A stretch of 64,000 nucleotides of DNA from Mycolicibacter senuensis (GCF_003284925.1 NZ_QMEX01000009.1:1-64000); one strand, 5' to 3'. Counted from the first letter of the stretch, positions 1 to 8,512 are shown. Program-made: numbers and translations. The notes: a model not told the origin generated them from the letters alone.

Positions 1-53
1 CCGAGGCCGACGACGCACGGTTGCTGGCCGCGGTGCGCGCGGCGCTGGCGTGA
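1..53 (+). CDS. selA: SelA C-terminus (partial): L-seryl-tRNA(Sec) selenium transferase
   Basis: Only the last 16 codons are inside the window, reading EADDARLLAAVRAALA and then TGA at 51-53. Such an alanine/leucine-rich terminal helix is usual for SelA, a PLP enzyme that converts seryl-tRNA(Sec) to selenocysteinyl-tRNA(Sec). The identification rests mainly on selB following 13 bases downstream on the same strand, since selA-selB is a standard operon. The fragment is too short to prove identity. Confidence 0.5.
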   Translation, partial: EADDARLLAAVRAALA

Positions 54-66
54 CCGTGATGTGGCC

Positions 67-1854
67 ATGTTCGTCGTAGCCACCGCCGGGCACGTCGACC
101 ACGGCAAATCCACCCTGGTGCGAGCGCTGACCGGGATGGAGCCCGACCGGTGGGCCGAGGAGCGCCGCCGCGGACTCACCATCGATCTCGGGTTCGCGTG
201 GACCACACTGCCGTCGGGCTCCCCGGTGGCGTTCGTCGACGTGCCCGGGCATGAACGCTTCCTCGCCAACACCCTGGCCGGTCTGGGCCCGGCGCCGGTG
301 GTGTGTTTCGTGGTCGCGGCCGACGAGGGCTGGCGGGCGCAGTCGTCTGATCATCGTGATGCCGTTGCGGCGCTGGGTATTTCGCACGGGCTGGTGGCGC
401 TGAGCCGTATCGACCGGGTGCCACCCGCCCGGGTCGCCGAGGTGCTGGCCGCGACCCGCGCCGAACTCGCCGAGACCGGGTTGCACGATGCCCCCGCCGT
501 GGCGGTGTCCGCCGTCTCCGGTGTCGGCCTGAGCAAGCTGCGAACAGCGCTCGACGCGGTGGTGTCCCAGCTGCCCGCGCCCTGCCCGACCGCACGGGTT
601 CGGCTGTGGGTGGACCGCTCGTTCAGCATCACCGGCGCCGGGACCGTGACCACCGGCACCCTCACCGCCGGCACGCTGGCTCGCGGTGACCGGCTTATCC
701 TGCTCGGGCGGGGACAGCCGCGCGAGGTGACCGTTCGAGGGTTGCAGAGTTGCGGCCACGACTGCGCGACGGTGTCGCCGACGGCACGAGTGGCCGTCAA
801 CCTGCGGGGGGTGTCGGCAGCAGACGCGCACCGCGGCGACACGCTGGTCACGGTCGGTGCGTGGCCGACCCCCAGCATGGTGGATGTGCGCCGTGCGACC
901 GGTCTCGCGCTGGGCCAGGCGCCCGAACACCTGGTGGTGCACGTCGGCACCGCGTCGGTACCGGCCCGGCTCCGGCCGTTCGACGACGACCATGCCCGAC
1001 TCACGCTGGAACACCCGCTGCCGCTGTCGCTTTCGGATCGACTGGTGTTGCGCGACCCTGGTGGCCGGCGGGTGGTGGCCGGGGTCCGCGTGCTCGATCC
1101 CGATCCTCCGGCGCTGCGGCGCCGCGGCGACGGCACCCGACGCGCGGTTGTGCTGGCGGCACTGGCATCCGGCGGCGATCCGGGGGCAGTGGTAGCCGAC
1201 CGGGGTGCGGTGTTGCGCGCCCGGCTGCAGCTGCTGGGCTACGACTGCACGGCGGTGCCTGCCGGGGTGCGCGAGGTCCGTGGCTGGTGGGTTCAGACGA
1301 GCACCTACCGGGGCTGGCTGGACCGCCTGGGTTCGGCGACCCGGGAGCTGCATGAGCGAAACCCGTTGTCGGCCGGGATGTCCAGTGGGGCAGCGGCTGA
1401 TCTGTTGGGGCTACCCGAAGCGGGCTTGCTCGACGAGGTGGTCCGTGACGCCGGCCTGGAGTTCCATGACGGCCTGATCCGGATAGCGGGCACCGGTGGC
1501 GATCTCGGGCCGGCCGAAGCCGCGATCGCGGCGTTGGAGTCTCGCCTTGCCGCCGAGCCGTTCCGAGCCCCCGACGCGGACGACCTGACCGCCCTGCGAC
1601 TGGGGATTCGCGAACTGGCCGCGGCCGAGCGGGCCGGCCGCTTGCTGCGGCTGACCGAATCGGTGGTGTTGCTGCCGACGGCGCCGGCGCTGGCGATGCG
1701 GGAACTGGCGTCGTTGAGCCAACCCTTCACCGCCACGCAGGCCAAGCAGGCGCTGCGCACCACCCGGCGGGTGGCGATCCCGCTGCTGGAGCACCTCGAC
1801 TCGCGCGGCTGGACCCGTCGGATCGACAACGTCCGTCGGGAAGTGGCGCGCTGA
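67..1854 (+). CDS. selB: SelB, selenocysteine-specific elongation factor
   Basis: The 595-residue GTPase should deliver Sec-tRNA(Sec) to the ribosome at UGA codons marked by a SECIS hairpin. The N-terminus carries the P-loop GHVDHGKST (residues 8-16) and the G3 motif DVPGHE near residue 60. The beta-barrel domains II and III follow. The last ~220 residues match the length and helix-rich character of the SelB winged-helix repeats that bind SECIS RNA. The G4 position reads SRID instead of the usual NKxD. I start at ATG 67 because the protein then begins MFVVATAGHVDHGKS as family members do; an in-frame GTG at 61 is the alternative. It lies just after the selA stop. It converges on the secreted-protein gene, with a strong hairpin between. 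A formate dehydrogenase is the likely selenoprotein client but is not in the window. Confidence 0.93.
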   Translation: MFVVATAGHVDHGKSTLVRALTGMEPDRWAEERRRGLTIDLGFAWTTLPSGSPVAFVDVPGHERFLANTLAGLGPAPVVCFVVAADEGWRAQSSDHRDAVAALGISHGLVALSRIDRVPPARVAEVLAATRAELAETGLHDAPAVAVSAVSGVGLSKLRTALDAVVSQLPAPCPTARVRLWVDRSFSITGAGTVTTGTLTAGTLARGDRLILLGRGQPREVTVRGLQSCGHDCATVSPTARVAVNLRGVSAADAHRGDTLVTVGAWPTPSMVDVRRATGLALGQAPEHLVVHVGTASVPARLRPFDDDHARLTLEHPLPLSLSDRLVLRDPGGRRVVAGVRVLDPDPPALRRRGDGTRRAVVLAALASGGDPGAVVADRGAVLRARLQLLGYDCTAVPAGVREVRGWWVQTSTYRGWLDRLGSATRELHERNPLSAGMSSGAAADLLGLPEAGLLDEVVRDAGLEFHDGLIRIAGTGGDLGPAEAAIAALESRLAAEPFRAPDADDLTALRLGIRELAAAERAGRLLRLTESVVLLPTAPALAMRELASLSQPFTATQAKQALRTTRRVAIPLLEHLDSRGWTRRIDNVRREVAR

Positions 1855-1906
1855 CGGATACCGCCCCGGTCGGCGGCGCTGCACGGGCCGGTCTGGGCCA
1901 GCCAGA

Positions 1907-1939
1907 CACGAATGCCCCGGCAGAACCGGGGCATTCGTG
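1907..1939. terminator. Bidirectional hairpin terminator between selB and the secreted-protein gene
   Basis: A perfect 14-bp inverted repeat, CACGAATGCCCCGG / CCGGGGCATTCGTG, with a 5-base loop (CAGAA), lies between two convergent stop codons (1854 on plus, 1956 on minus). The symmetry suits termination in both directions. There is no U tract, as is common in mycobacteria. Confidence 0.8.
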
Positions 1940-1955
1940 CTTGCGGTGCGGCTGG

Positions 1956-2918
1956 TTACACGTCTGGGGTCAGCAGACCGAGGTCCAGGGCGCTGTAGAG
2001 CCCGGCGTCCTCCAGATCGGCCACCGGCGAGACCGCGTCGACATCGGAGAAGTCGGTCGGCGCGAACCACGATGCCATCGAAGAGATGTCGAAGTTTCCG
2101 AAGGGCGTCTTGAGGATGTCGATGACATCCTTGCCGTCGCCGTCGGCGTCGTAGTACAGGTTGGTGAAGCCGAGCCCCAGCTGGTGCTGCGCGTACACAT
2201 CCCCGTCGCTGGTGACGAACTGGTTGTTGATGCCGCCGCCGAACAACGATTGCGTGATGTAGTTGGTGCCCGACAGCATCTCGCCGTCGCTGTTGGTGAA
2301 GGCCGCGGTCAACTTCCAGGTCTGTGACAACGGGTCGTTGACATCGAGCAGCTGAGCACCGTCGAGGCCGTAGGTCGGTTCCCACGTCACGTCGGCAGGA
2401 GCGTCCTCACCCAGACCCAGGTTCAGGGCGCTGTACAGGCCGGCGTTCTCCAGCGCTTCCAGCGGCGACGCCGGGGTCAGGTCTGCCACGTCGGCCGGCG
2501 CGAACCACGCCGCCATCGAAGAGATGTCGATGTTTCCGAAGGGCGTCTTGAGGATGTCGACGACATCCTTGCCGTCGCCGCCGGCGTCGTAGTACAGGTT
2601 GGTGAAGCCCAGTCCCAGCTGGTTCTGGTTGTAGATGTCGCCGGTGGCGTTGTCGATGAACAGGGTGTTGAGCCCGCCCGTCGACGGGGTGAGGTAGGTC
2701 GTTCCGGCGAGTTCCACGCCGTCACTGTGGGTGAAGATCGACGTGACGGCCCAGGTGTTGGCGAACGAGTTCGCCGACTGCAGGATCTCGGCGGTGTCGA
2801 CGTTGTAGGTCGGCGTCCAGGTCCCCGGAGTCTCCGAGACCTCGGCGCCGGCGGTCGCGGCGGTGAGGAATGCTGCTGCGGCACCTCCGGCGGCGACGCC
2901 TAGTATGATCAGCTTCAT
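1956..2918 (-). CDS. Secreted protein of unknown function with two tandem copies of one domain
   Basis: The 320-residue protein starts with a typical Sec signal peptide: MKLIILG, an Ala/Gly-rich core, and a likely cleavage after ATAGA near residue 25. The mature part is two copies of a ~140-residue unit, about residues 30-170 and 175-315. Both copies contain QLGLGFTNLYYDA-GDGKDV-DILKTPFGN-DISSMA-WFAP, and each ends in a GLYSALxLGL motif. The GDGKD segment looks like a calcium-loop-type acidic turn, but no known fold is recognised. No cysteine is present, so it is not a lipoprotein. The start is fixed by AAGGGGA upstream of ATG 2918, and a clear promoter lies at 2972-3000. It is monocistronic and convergent with selB. 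It is not part of the M. tuberculosis backbone seen in the rest of the window. A cell-wall or extracellular role is inferred only from the signal peptide. Confidence 0.85.
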   Translation of the reverse strand: MKLIILGVAAGGAAAAFLTAATAGAEVSETPGTWTPTYNVDTAEILQSANSFANTWAVTSIFTHSDGVELAGTTYLTPSTGGLNTLFIDNATGDIYNQNQLGLGFTNLYYDAGGDGKDVVDILKTPFGNIDISSMAAWFAPADVADLTPASPLEALENAGLYSALNLGLGEDAPADVTWEPTYGLDGAQLLDVNDPLSQTWKLTAAFTNSDGEMLSGTNYITQSLFGGGINNQFVTSDGDVYAQHQLGLGFTNLYYDADGDGKDVIDILKTPFGNFDISSMASWFAPTDFSDVDAVSPVADLEDAGLYSALDLGLLTPDV

Positions 2919-2971
2919 GATATGTCCCCTTGTTTGTAACCGGTGATCCTGTTCAGATCATGGCTTGGCTA

Positions 2972-3000
2972 ACATTAGGGGTTTTCTGATGTGTCGTCAA
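2972..3000 (-). promoter_or_regulatory. SigA-type promoter of the secreted-protein gene
   Basis: On the minus strand TTGACG (2995-3000) and TAATGT (2972-2977) are separated by exactly 17 bases. The expected transcript start near 2965 leaves a leader of about 45 bases that carries the AAGGGGA ribosome site. Confidence 0.7.
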
Positions 3001-3175
3001 CTAAAATCACAGGTAAATTTCGCCCGAAGGTCCGGTCTGCACGGTCGCAGCCTGCATCTCATCGAAAGACGGCGCCTCAGGCCCGGCCCTTTGCCGTCAT
3101 CGTCCGGCTCAGAAACCTGAGAACGCCCGTTGCCGGACATTGCTCTGCGTCAGGCCCGATGCCAAGATGTTCGAC

Positions 3176-3814
3176 ATGGTGTCCACCAAGGCGTCGGGGG
3201 CGCGCCCGTACGGCGGGGTCGACGCCGTCGAACGTCGGGCATCGCGCCGAGCCCGGCTCCTTGAGGCCGGGCTCGACCTTCTCGGCGCCGACGTGCCGCA
3301 GATCGCGGAACTCACCGTGCGGGGCATCTGCCGGCAGGCCGGCCTGACCGCCCGCTACTTCTATGAGAGCTTCGCCGACAAGGAAGAGTTCGTCAGCGCG
3401 GTCTTCGACTCCGTCATCGCGGACCTGGCCGCCAAGACCCAGTCGACCGTGAAGGTGGCACCGCCCGGCGAGCAGACCCGTGCCGGAATCGCCAACATCG
3501 TGCGGACGATCGCAAGTGACGCCCGGATCGGGCGACTGCTGTTCGGCGTACATCTGAGCAACCCAGTGGTGGTACGCAAACGGGTGGAATCCAGTGCGCT
3601 GCTGGCGATGTTGTCTGGCCAGCACGCCGGCAGCGCGCTGCGACTACCGGAGAACGACCGGATCAAAGCGGCCGGGCACTTCGTCGTCGGTGGGGTCGCC
3701 CAGACCATCAGCGCCTGGCTGGCCGGTGACGTGCGGTTCAAGCCGGAACGCCTGATCGAGCAACTGGCCGCACTGCTGGACAAACTCGGCGATCCGGCGC
3801 TGTACCGAGACTAA
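3176..3814 (+). CDS. TetR-family transcriptional regulator (Rv0273c-like position)
   Basis: About 212 residues. The N-terminal helix-turn-helix reads ELTVRGICRQAGLTARYFYESFADKEEFV, the TetR signature with the RYFYESFADKEEF recognition/hinge segment. A variable ligand-binding domain follows and ends in a LRLPENDR / FVVGGVAQTISAWLAGD segment. The start is uncertain: ATG 3176, ATG 3167 and GTG 3179 are in frame, and none has a convincing Shine-Dalgarno site. The gene converges on the VOC gene and their stop codons overlap by 4 bases (CTAA at 3811-3814). In M. tuberculosis the same trio of TetR, VOC and TetR occurs at Rv0273c-Rv0275c. The ligand is unknown. Confidence 0.85.
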   Translation: MVSTKASGARPYGGVDAVERRASRRARLLEAGLDLLGADVPQIAELTVRGICRQAGLTARYFYESFADKEEFVSAVFDSVIADLAAKTQSTVKVAPPGEQTRAGIANIVRTIASDARIGRLLFGVHLSNPVVVRKRVESSALLAMLSGQHAGSALRLPENDRIKAAGHFVVGGVAQTISAWLAGDVRFKPERLIEQLAALLDKLGDPALYRD

Positions 3815-4389
3815 GTGGTGGCGGCCGGAACCCTCCGGTCGGCTTCGGTCTTCGGTGTGACATGTTCCTCGTCCGGAGTGAATTCCTTTGTCCAGCAAGC
3901 GAATTCAAGTGTGATTCCGTCGGGATCGAGAAAGTAGAACGACCGGACGTACACGCCGGGATGCAGGGTGGGGCTGGCCTGGAATTCGGACATGTCGTGG
4001 TTGAGAACGGGCCCGACGCGGACCCCTTTGTCCTTGAGTCGCTGACGGTAGGCGTCGAACTTGTCTGCGGGCACGTGAAAGGCCAAGTGGTTCATGGTAC
4101 TCACCGCGCTGACGATCTCACCGACGCCCGGGATGGCGACCGGCGATGAGATGCCCGGTACGCGGTCCGGCGCGTCGGCGAACCAGAAGAAGGCGACGCA
4201 GTCACCGTTGCCGGCGTCGAAGAAGAAGTGCTGCCCCATCCCGGCAGGCAGATCCAGGGACTTGACCAACGGCATGCCGAGCACGTTGCTGTAGAAGTCG
4301 ACGGTCCGGGCCATGTCGGCGCAGACCAGCGCGACGTGGTTGATCCCACTGATCTCGAACTCGGTGTTGACACCGTGCGGCTTGATCAT
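3811..4389 (-). CDS. VOC-family metalloenzyme (glyoxalase / extradiol dioxygenase fold), Rv0274-like
   Basis: The 192-residue protein is the usual length of the Rv0274 type. Two beta-alpha-beta-beta-beta modules are visible. Metal-ligand positions are His in GINHVALVC, His in MNHLAFHVP and Glu in DPDGITLEFACW. This set of two histidines and one glutamate is typical of the vicinal-oxygen-chelate superfamily. The substrate cannot be read from sequence. ATG 4389 is chosen over the upstream in-frame codon at 4407 because AGAGGAG sits 6 bases before it. The gene is divergent from a TetR gene at 4478, with an inverted-repeat operator candidate between them, so control by that TetR protein is likely. 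Confidence 0.85.
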   Translation of the reverse strand: MIKPHGVNTEFEISGINHVALVCADMARTVDFYSNVLGMPLVKSLDLPAGMGQHFFFDAGNGDCVAFFWFADAPDRVPGISSPVAIPGVGEIVSAVSTMNHLAFHVPADKFDAYRQRLKDKGVRVGPVLNHDMSEFQASPTLHPGVYVRSFYFLDPDGITLEFACWTKEFTPDEEHVTPKTEADRRVPAATT

Positions 4390-4412
4390 CGTGACTCCTC
4401 TGGTCAAGATCA

Positions 4413-4437
4413 GAATCTGAATCTAACATCAGATTCA
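4413..4437. promoter_or_regulatory. Candidate TetR operator between the VOC gene and tetR
   Basis: Two overlapping inverted repeats lie in the 88-base gap of a divergent tetR/VOC pair: GAATCTGA-N8-TCAGATTC (4413-4436) and TGAATCT-N6-AGATTCA (4418-4437). Placement and symmetry fit autoregulation plus control of the VOC gene by the TetR protein at 4478-5128. Confidence 0.6.
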
Positions 4438-4477
4438 CGTTTGATCCAGCCCCGGCAGCGACAGGAGAATCGATTCG

Positions 4478-5128
4478 GTGTCGACCCTCTCCGAAGAGCC
4501 CATTCACCGCGACCCGTTGCCGACTCGTCGGGGCCGACGCACCCAGGCGGCGATCGACTCCGCCGCGCGGGTGGTGATCGCCCGCAAAGGTGTGCTGGCC
4601 ACCACCATCGCCGACATCGCTGCCGAGGCCGGTCGATCGACCGCGTCGTTCTACAACTACTACGACTCCAAAGAAGCGATGGTCCGGGAGTGGGCGCTGC
4701 GGTTCCGCGACGAGGCCGGCGAGCGGGTCTCCGGCGCCGTGCGGCACGGGCTGTCGAACCGGGAGCGCATCGAGCAGGCCGCCGCCGCCCACTGGTATAC
4801 CTACCGCAACCGACTCGCCGAGATGGTCGGAGTCTCCCAGCTGGCGATGGTCAACGACGACTTTGCCCATTACTGGGCCGAGATCTGTGCGGTACCAGTG
4901 GCTTTCATCATCGAAACGGTGAAACGAGCGCAGGCTGACGGCCATTGCGCCGATGACGACCCCGAGCTACTCGCGGTGGCGATCGTGTCGATGCTGAACC
5001 AGTTCTGCTATGTCCAACTGGCCACCCCCCGCCACGGCGGCGCCGCGCCGGACGACGACGCCTGCATCCGAACCCTGGCCAACGTGTTCTATCGGGCCAT
5101 CTACGCTGAGCCGACAGGCCGCCAGTGA
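4478..5128 (+). CDS. TetR-family transcriptional regulator (Rv0275c-like)
   Basis: 216 residues. The helix-turn-helix reads LATTIADIAAEAGRSTASFYNYYDSKEAMV (about residues 38-67), a textbook TetR DNA-binding domain. The C-terminal part has the TetR_C-type helices that bind a small ligand. GTG 4478 is preceded by ACAGGAGA at a good distance. It is divergent from the VOC gene and overlaps the next gene by 4 bases (GTGA at 5125-5128). It is therefore translationally coupled to the 2-hydroxyacid dehydrogenase and probably controls both neighbours through the repeat at 4413-4437. Confidence 0.88.
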   Translation: MSTLSEEPIHRDPLPTRRGRRTQAAIDSAARVVIARKGVLATTIADIAAEAGRSTASFYNYYDSKEAMVREWALRFRDEAGERVSGAVRHGLSNRERIEQAAAAHWYTYRNRLAEMVGVSQLAMVNDDFAHYWAEICAVPVAFIIETVKRAQADGHCADDDPELLAVAIVSMLNQFCYVQLATPRHGGAAPDDDACIRTLANVFYRAIYAEPTGRQ

Positions 5129-6081
5129 GCCTGAGGGTCCTGGCGCATTTCATCCCCGGCCCGAAGGTCATCGACTTCGTTGCGCCGGAATCGGACTGGC
5201 TCGATATCCGGTGGTGCGCCGCCGACGACGACACCATCTTCCGCCGTGAGCTCGCCGATGCCGAGGTGATCTGGCACGTGCTGCGTCCGCTGTCCGGTGA
5301 GGACCTGCGCGGCGGACCGCGACTGCGACTGGTGCAGAAGTTCGGCGTCGGGATCAACACCATCGACGTCGGTACCGCCACCGAGTGCGGCATCGCGGTG
5401 GCCAACATGCCCGGCGCCAACGCGGCGTCGGTGGCCGAGGGCGCCGTGCTGCTGATGCTGGCGGTGCTGCGCCGGCTGGTGTCGCTGGATCGCTCGACGC
5501 GTCAGGGGTCCGGCTGGCCCACCGATCCGGATCTGGGTGAGTACTGCCGCGACATCGGCGGCTGCACCGTCGGTCTGGTCGGTTACGGCAGCATCGCCCG
5601 ACGCGTCGCCGGGATCGTCTCGGCCATGGGCGCCAACGTGCTGCACACCAGCACCCGCGATGACGGTCGCCCCGGCTGGCGCTCATTGCCGGAGCTGCTG
5701 GCCGAAGCCGATGTCGTGTCGCTGCACGTGCCGTTGACGGCGGCCACCGCGGGATTGATCGACCGGGCCGCGCTGGCGCGCATGAAACCCGGGGCGGTGC
5801 TGGTCAACACCGCGCGTGGCACCATCGTCGACGAGACCGCACTGACCGAGGCGCTGGCGAGCGGGCGGCTGGCCGGCGCCGGTCTCGATGTGTTCGCCGT
5901 CGAGCCGATCAGCCCGGACAACCCCCTGCTCGGCCTGGACAACGTGGTGTTGACTCCGCACGTCAGCTGGTACACCGCCGACACCATGCAGCGCTACCTG
6001 AGCGCCGCCGTCGACAACTGTCGCCGGCTGCGCGACGGTCAACCCCTGACCGAGGTGGTCAACCAACCGACCGGTTGTTAG
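5125..6081 (+). CDS. D-isomer-specific 2-hydroxyacid dehydrogenase
   Basis: 318 residues. This NAD(P)-dependent oxidoreductase belongs to the phosphoglycerate/glycerate dehydrogenase superfamily and should interconvert a D-2-hydroxyacid and a 2-oxoacid in the cytoplasm. The Rossmann motif VGLVGYGSIARRVA starts near residue 150. The catalytic Arg lies in NTARGTIVDE, the Glu in VFAVEPISPDNPL, and the His in VLTPHVSWYT. There is no ACT or other regulatory domain, so it is unlikely to be SerA. Its GTG start overlaps the tetR stop, implying coupled expression. A separate gap of 32 bases leads to fadE6. Serine-pathway, glyoxylate or hydroxy-fatty-acid substrates are all possible. Confidence 0.88.
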   Translation: MSLRVLAHFIPGPKVIDFVAPESDWLDIRWCAADDDTIFRRELADAEVIWHVLRPLSGEDLRGGPRLRLVQKFGVGINTIDVGTATECGIAVANMPGANAASVAEGAVLLMLAVLRRLVSLDRSTRQGSGWPTDPDLGEYCRDIGGCTVGLVGYGSIARRVAGIVSAMGANVLHTSTRDDGRPGWRSLPELLAEADVVSLHVPLTAATAGLIDRAALARMKPGAVLVNTARGTIVDETALTEALASGRLAGAGLDVFAVEPISPDNPLLGLDNVVLTPHVSWYTADTMQRYLSAAVDNCRRLRDGQPLTEVVNQPTGC

Positions 6082-6113
6082 TTTGGCCCCACGCACACAC
6101 CGAAAGGCGCAAC

Positions 6114-8306
6114 ATGCCCATAGCGATCACATCTGAGCATCAGGACCTCGCCGATTCAGTGCGGTCACTTCTGACCCGGGCGGTGCCGTCCGAGTTGCTG
6201 CATGCGGCAATGGACAACCCGATCGAGAACCCGCCGCCGTACTGGCGGGCCGCCGCCGAGCAGGGTCTGGCGGGGGTGCATCTGGCCGAACAGGTCGGCG
6301 GGCAGGGGTTCGGCATCCTGGAGCTGGCGGTGGTGCTGGCCGAGTTCGGTTATGCCGCGGTGCCCGGCCCGTTCGTGCCGTCGGCGATCGCCGGCGCCTT
6401 GATCGCCGCCCATGATCCGGCCGCCGCCGAGTTGGCGGGTCTGGCCACCGGCGAGGTCATCGCCAGCTACACCCTCAACCCCGGACTGACGGCCACCGCC
6501 CACGGTGACGGCCTGGTGATCCGCGGTGAGGTCCGTGCCGTCGCGGCGGCCGCGCAGGCGTCGCTGCTGGTGCTGCCGGTGGCGATCGACAGCGGCGAAG
6601 CTTGGGTGGTGCTGAGTGCCGACCAGCTCGAGATCGAGCCGGTGGAAAGCGTGGACCCGCTACGTCCGATCGCACACGTGCGGGCCAATGGAGTCGAGGT
6701 CGGCGACAAAGCCGTGCTGGGCAACCTCGACCAGGCGCAGGCGCACGCGCTGATCTCGACACTGCTGTCCGCCGAGGCGGTCGGGGTGGCCCGGTGGGCC
6801 ACCGACACCGCGGCGGAGTACGCCAAGATCCGCGAACAGTTCGGCCGGCCGATCGGTCAGTTCCAGGCCATCAAACACAAGTGCGCCGAGATGATCGCCA
6901 CCACCGAGCGCGCCACCGCCGCGGTGTGGGACGCTGCCCGCGCGATCGACGAGGCAACCGGGAACGACGCCGCGGGTTCGGCCGTGCAGTTCGCGGCCGC
7001 CGTTGCTGCGACCCTGGCCCCGGAGGCGGCGCAGCACTGCACCCAGGACTGCATTCAGGTCCACGGTGGGATCGGTTTCACCTGGGAGCACGACGCGGGC
7101 GTCTATTACCGGCGGGCACTGATCCTGGCCGCCTCGTTCGGCCGTCGCGCCGACTACCCGCAGCAGGTCGTCGACACCGCCACTGCCGGCGGGATGCGCA
7201 AGATCGACATCGACCTGGATCCCGAAACCGAGAAACTGCGGGCGGAGATCCGTGCGGAGGTGGCCGCGCTCAAGGCCATACCGCGCGACGAGCGCACGGT
7301 GGCGATCGCCGAGGGCGGCTGGGTGCTGCCCTACCTGCCGAAGCCGTGGGGGCGGGCCGCCGAGCCGATCGAGCAGATCATCATCGAGCAGGAGTTCGCG
7401 GCCGGCCGGGTGCGCCGCCAGGGGATGGGTATCGCGGCGTGGCTCATCCCGTCGATCGTGGCGTTCGGCACCGAGGAGCAGAAGCAGCGTTTCCTGCCGC
7501 CCACGTTCCGCGGCGAGCTGGTGTGGTGCCAGCTGTTCTCCGAGCCGGGCGCGGGTTCGGACCTGGCCAGCCTGACCACCAAGGCCACCAAGGTCGACGG
7601 CGGCTGGCGGATCAGCGGGCAGAAGATCTGGACCTCGGCCGCGCAGTTCTCGTCGTGGGGAGCCCTGCTGGCGCGGACCGACGCCGCGGCCCCCAAACAC
7701 GATGGGATCACCTACTTTCTGCTGGACATGAAAAGTGAGGGCGTGACCGTCAGTCCGCTGCGCGAACTCACCGGCGGGGCGATGTTCAACACCGTGTTCA
7801 TCGACGATGTGTTCATCCCCGACGAGCTGGTGCTCGGCGAGGTGAACCGGGGCTGGGAGGTCAGCCGCAACACGCTGACGGCCGAGCGGGTGTCGATCGG
7901 CGGCTCGGAGATGCCGTTTTTGGCCAGCCTCGACGGGTTCGTGGAGTTCATCCGCGACGGCCAGTTCGACCAGGGCGAGCACCGCCGGGCCGGTGAGCTG
8001 ATCGCCGAGGGCCACGCCGCCAAACTGCTCAACCTGCGTTCGACGCTGCTGACGCTGGCGGGCAAGGACCCGATGCCGGCGGCGGCGGTGTCCAAGCTGC
8101 TGTCGATGCGCACCGGCCAGGGCTACGCCGAGTTCGGGGTGAGCACCTTCGCCGGTGACGCCGCGATCGGTGATCGCGAGCAACTGCCCGGCAAGTGGGC
8201 CGAGTATCTGCTGATGAGCCGTGCCACAACGATTTACGGCGGCACCTCGGAGGTCCAGCTCAATATCATCGCCGAGCGGCTGCTGGGGCTGCCCCGCGAC
8301 CCCTAG
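6114..8306 (+). CDS. fadE6: FadE6-like double acyl-CoA dehydrogenase
   Basis: At 730 residues it is almost the length of M. tuberculosis FadE6, and it also lies next to fadD2. It is two acyl-CoA dehydrogenase units fused head to tail: about residues 1-365 (ending with the helical domain CIQVHGGIGFTWEHDAGVYY) and about 375-730 (with WCQLFSEPGAGSDLASL and YGGTSEVQLNIIAERLLG). Fused ACADs of this kind fold as an intramolecular heterodimer and introduce a 2,3-double bond into acyl-CoA using FAD. The usual catalytic Glu of YEGT is Gly in the second unit (YGGT), so catalysis may rest on a different residue or only one unit. ATG 6114 is preferred over the upstream in-frame start because family members begin MPIAITSEHQ-like and an AAGG site precedes it. 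It probably belongs to the same transcript as the dehydrogenase at 5125. Confidence 0.88.
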   Translation: MPIAITSEHQDLADSVRSLLTRAVPSELLHAAMDNPIENPPPYWRAAAEQGLAGVHLAEQVGGQGFGILELAVVLAEFGYAAVPGPFVPSAIAGALIAAHDPAAAELAGLATGEVIASYTLNPGLTATAHGDGLVIRGEVRAVAAAAQASLLVLPVAIDSGEAWVVLSADQLEIEPVESVDPLRPIAHVRANGVEVGDKAVLGNLDQAQAHALISTLLSAEAVGVARWATDTAAEYAKIREQFGRPIGQFQAIKHKCAEMIATTERATAAVWDAARAIDEATGNDAAGSAVQFAAAVAATLAPEAAQHCTQDCIQVHGGIGFTWEHDAGVYYRRALILAASFGRRADYPQQVVDTATAGGMRKIDIDLDPETEKLRAEIRAEVAALKAIPRDERTVAIAEGGWVLPYLPKPWGRAAEPIEQIIIEQEFAAGRVRRQGMGIAAWLIPSIVAFGTEEQKQRFLPPTFRGELVWCQLFSEPGAGSDLASLTTKATKVDGGWRISGQKIWTSAAQFSSWGALLARTDAAAPKHDGITYFLLDMKSEGVTVSPLRELTGGAMFNTVFIDDVFIPDELVLGEVNRGWEVSRNTLTAERVSIGGSEMPFLASLDGFVEFIRDGQFDQGEHRRAGELIAEGHAAKLLNLRSTLLTLAGKDPMPAAAVSKLLSMRTGQGYAEFGVSTFAGDAAIGDREQLPGKWAEYLLMSRATTIYGGTSEVQLNIIAERLLGLPRDP

Positions 8307-8339
8307 CCCCGCATTTTCCCGCGAGGGTGCCGCTAGGGT

Positions 8340-8512
8340 TGCGTCCGGAGCGCGCGAGACCCTCGAGGCGTTGCTGGACGACTACGTCGGCGACGACGGT
8401 GGGCGGGTCGGTCAAGCCGAGCGAACCCGCTGGAACGGCGCACCGGTACACCCTGGTGCTCACCGGCATCAGCGGCGCCACCTGGACGCTGCCAATCGGC
8501 AGCGTCCCCTGA
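8340..8512 (+). pseudogene. Possible relic of a maleylpyruvate-isomerase-like (MDMPI C-terminal) gene
   Basis: The 303-base gap between fadE6 and fadD2 holds no intact gene. One frame gives ETLEALLDDYVGDDGG and a shifted frame gives RYTLVLTGISGATWTLPIG before TGA at 8510-8512. The second string resembles the LTGxxGGTWTL strand pair at the end of mycothiol-dependent maleylpyruvate-isomerase-family proteins. A frameshifted remnant is the simplest reading. The match is short and by eye only. Confidence 0.3.

Noticed and set aside
6660..8183. 507-codon open frame on the minus strand inside fadE6
   Set aside because: It is the antisense shadow of fadE6, has Arg/Gly/His-rich low-quality composition, no start signals and no family motifs.
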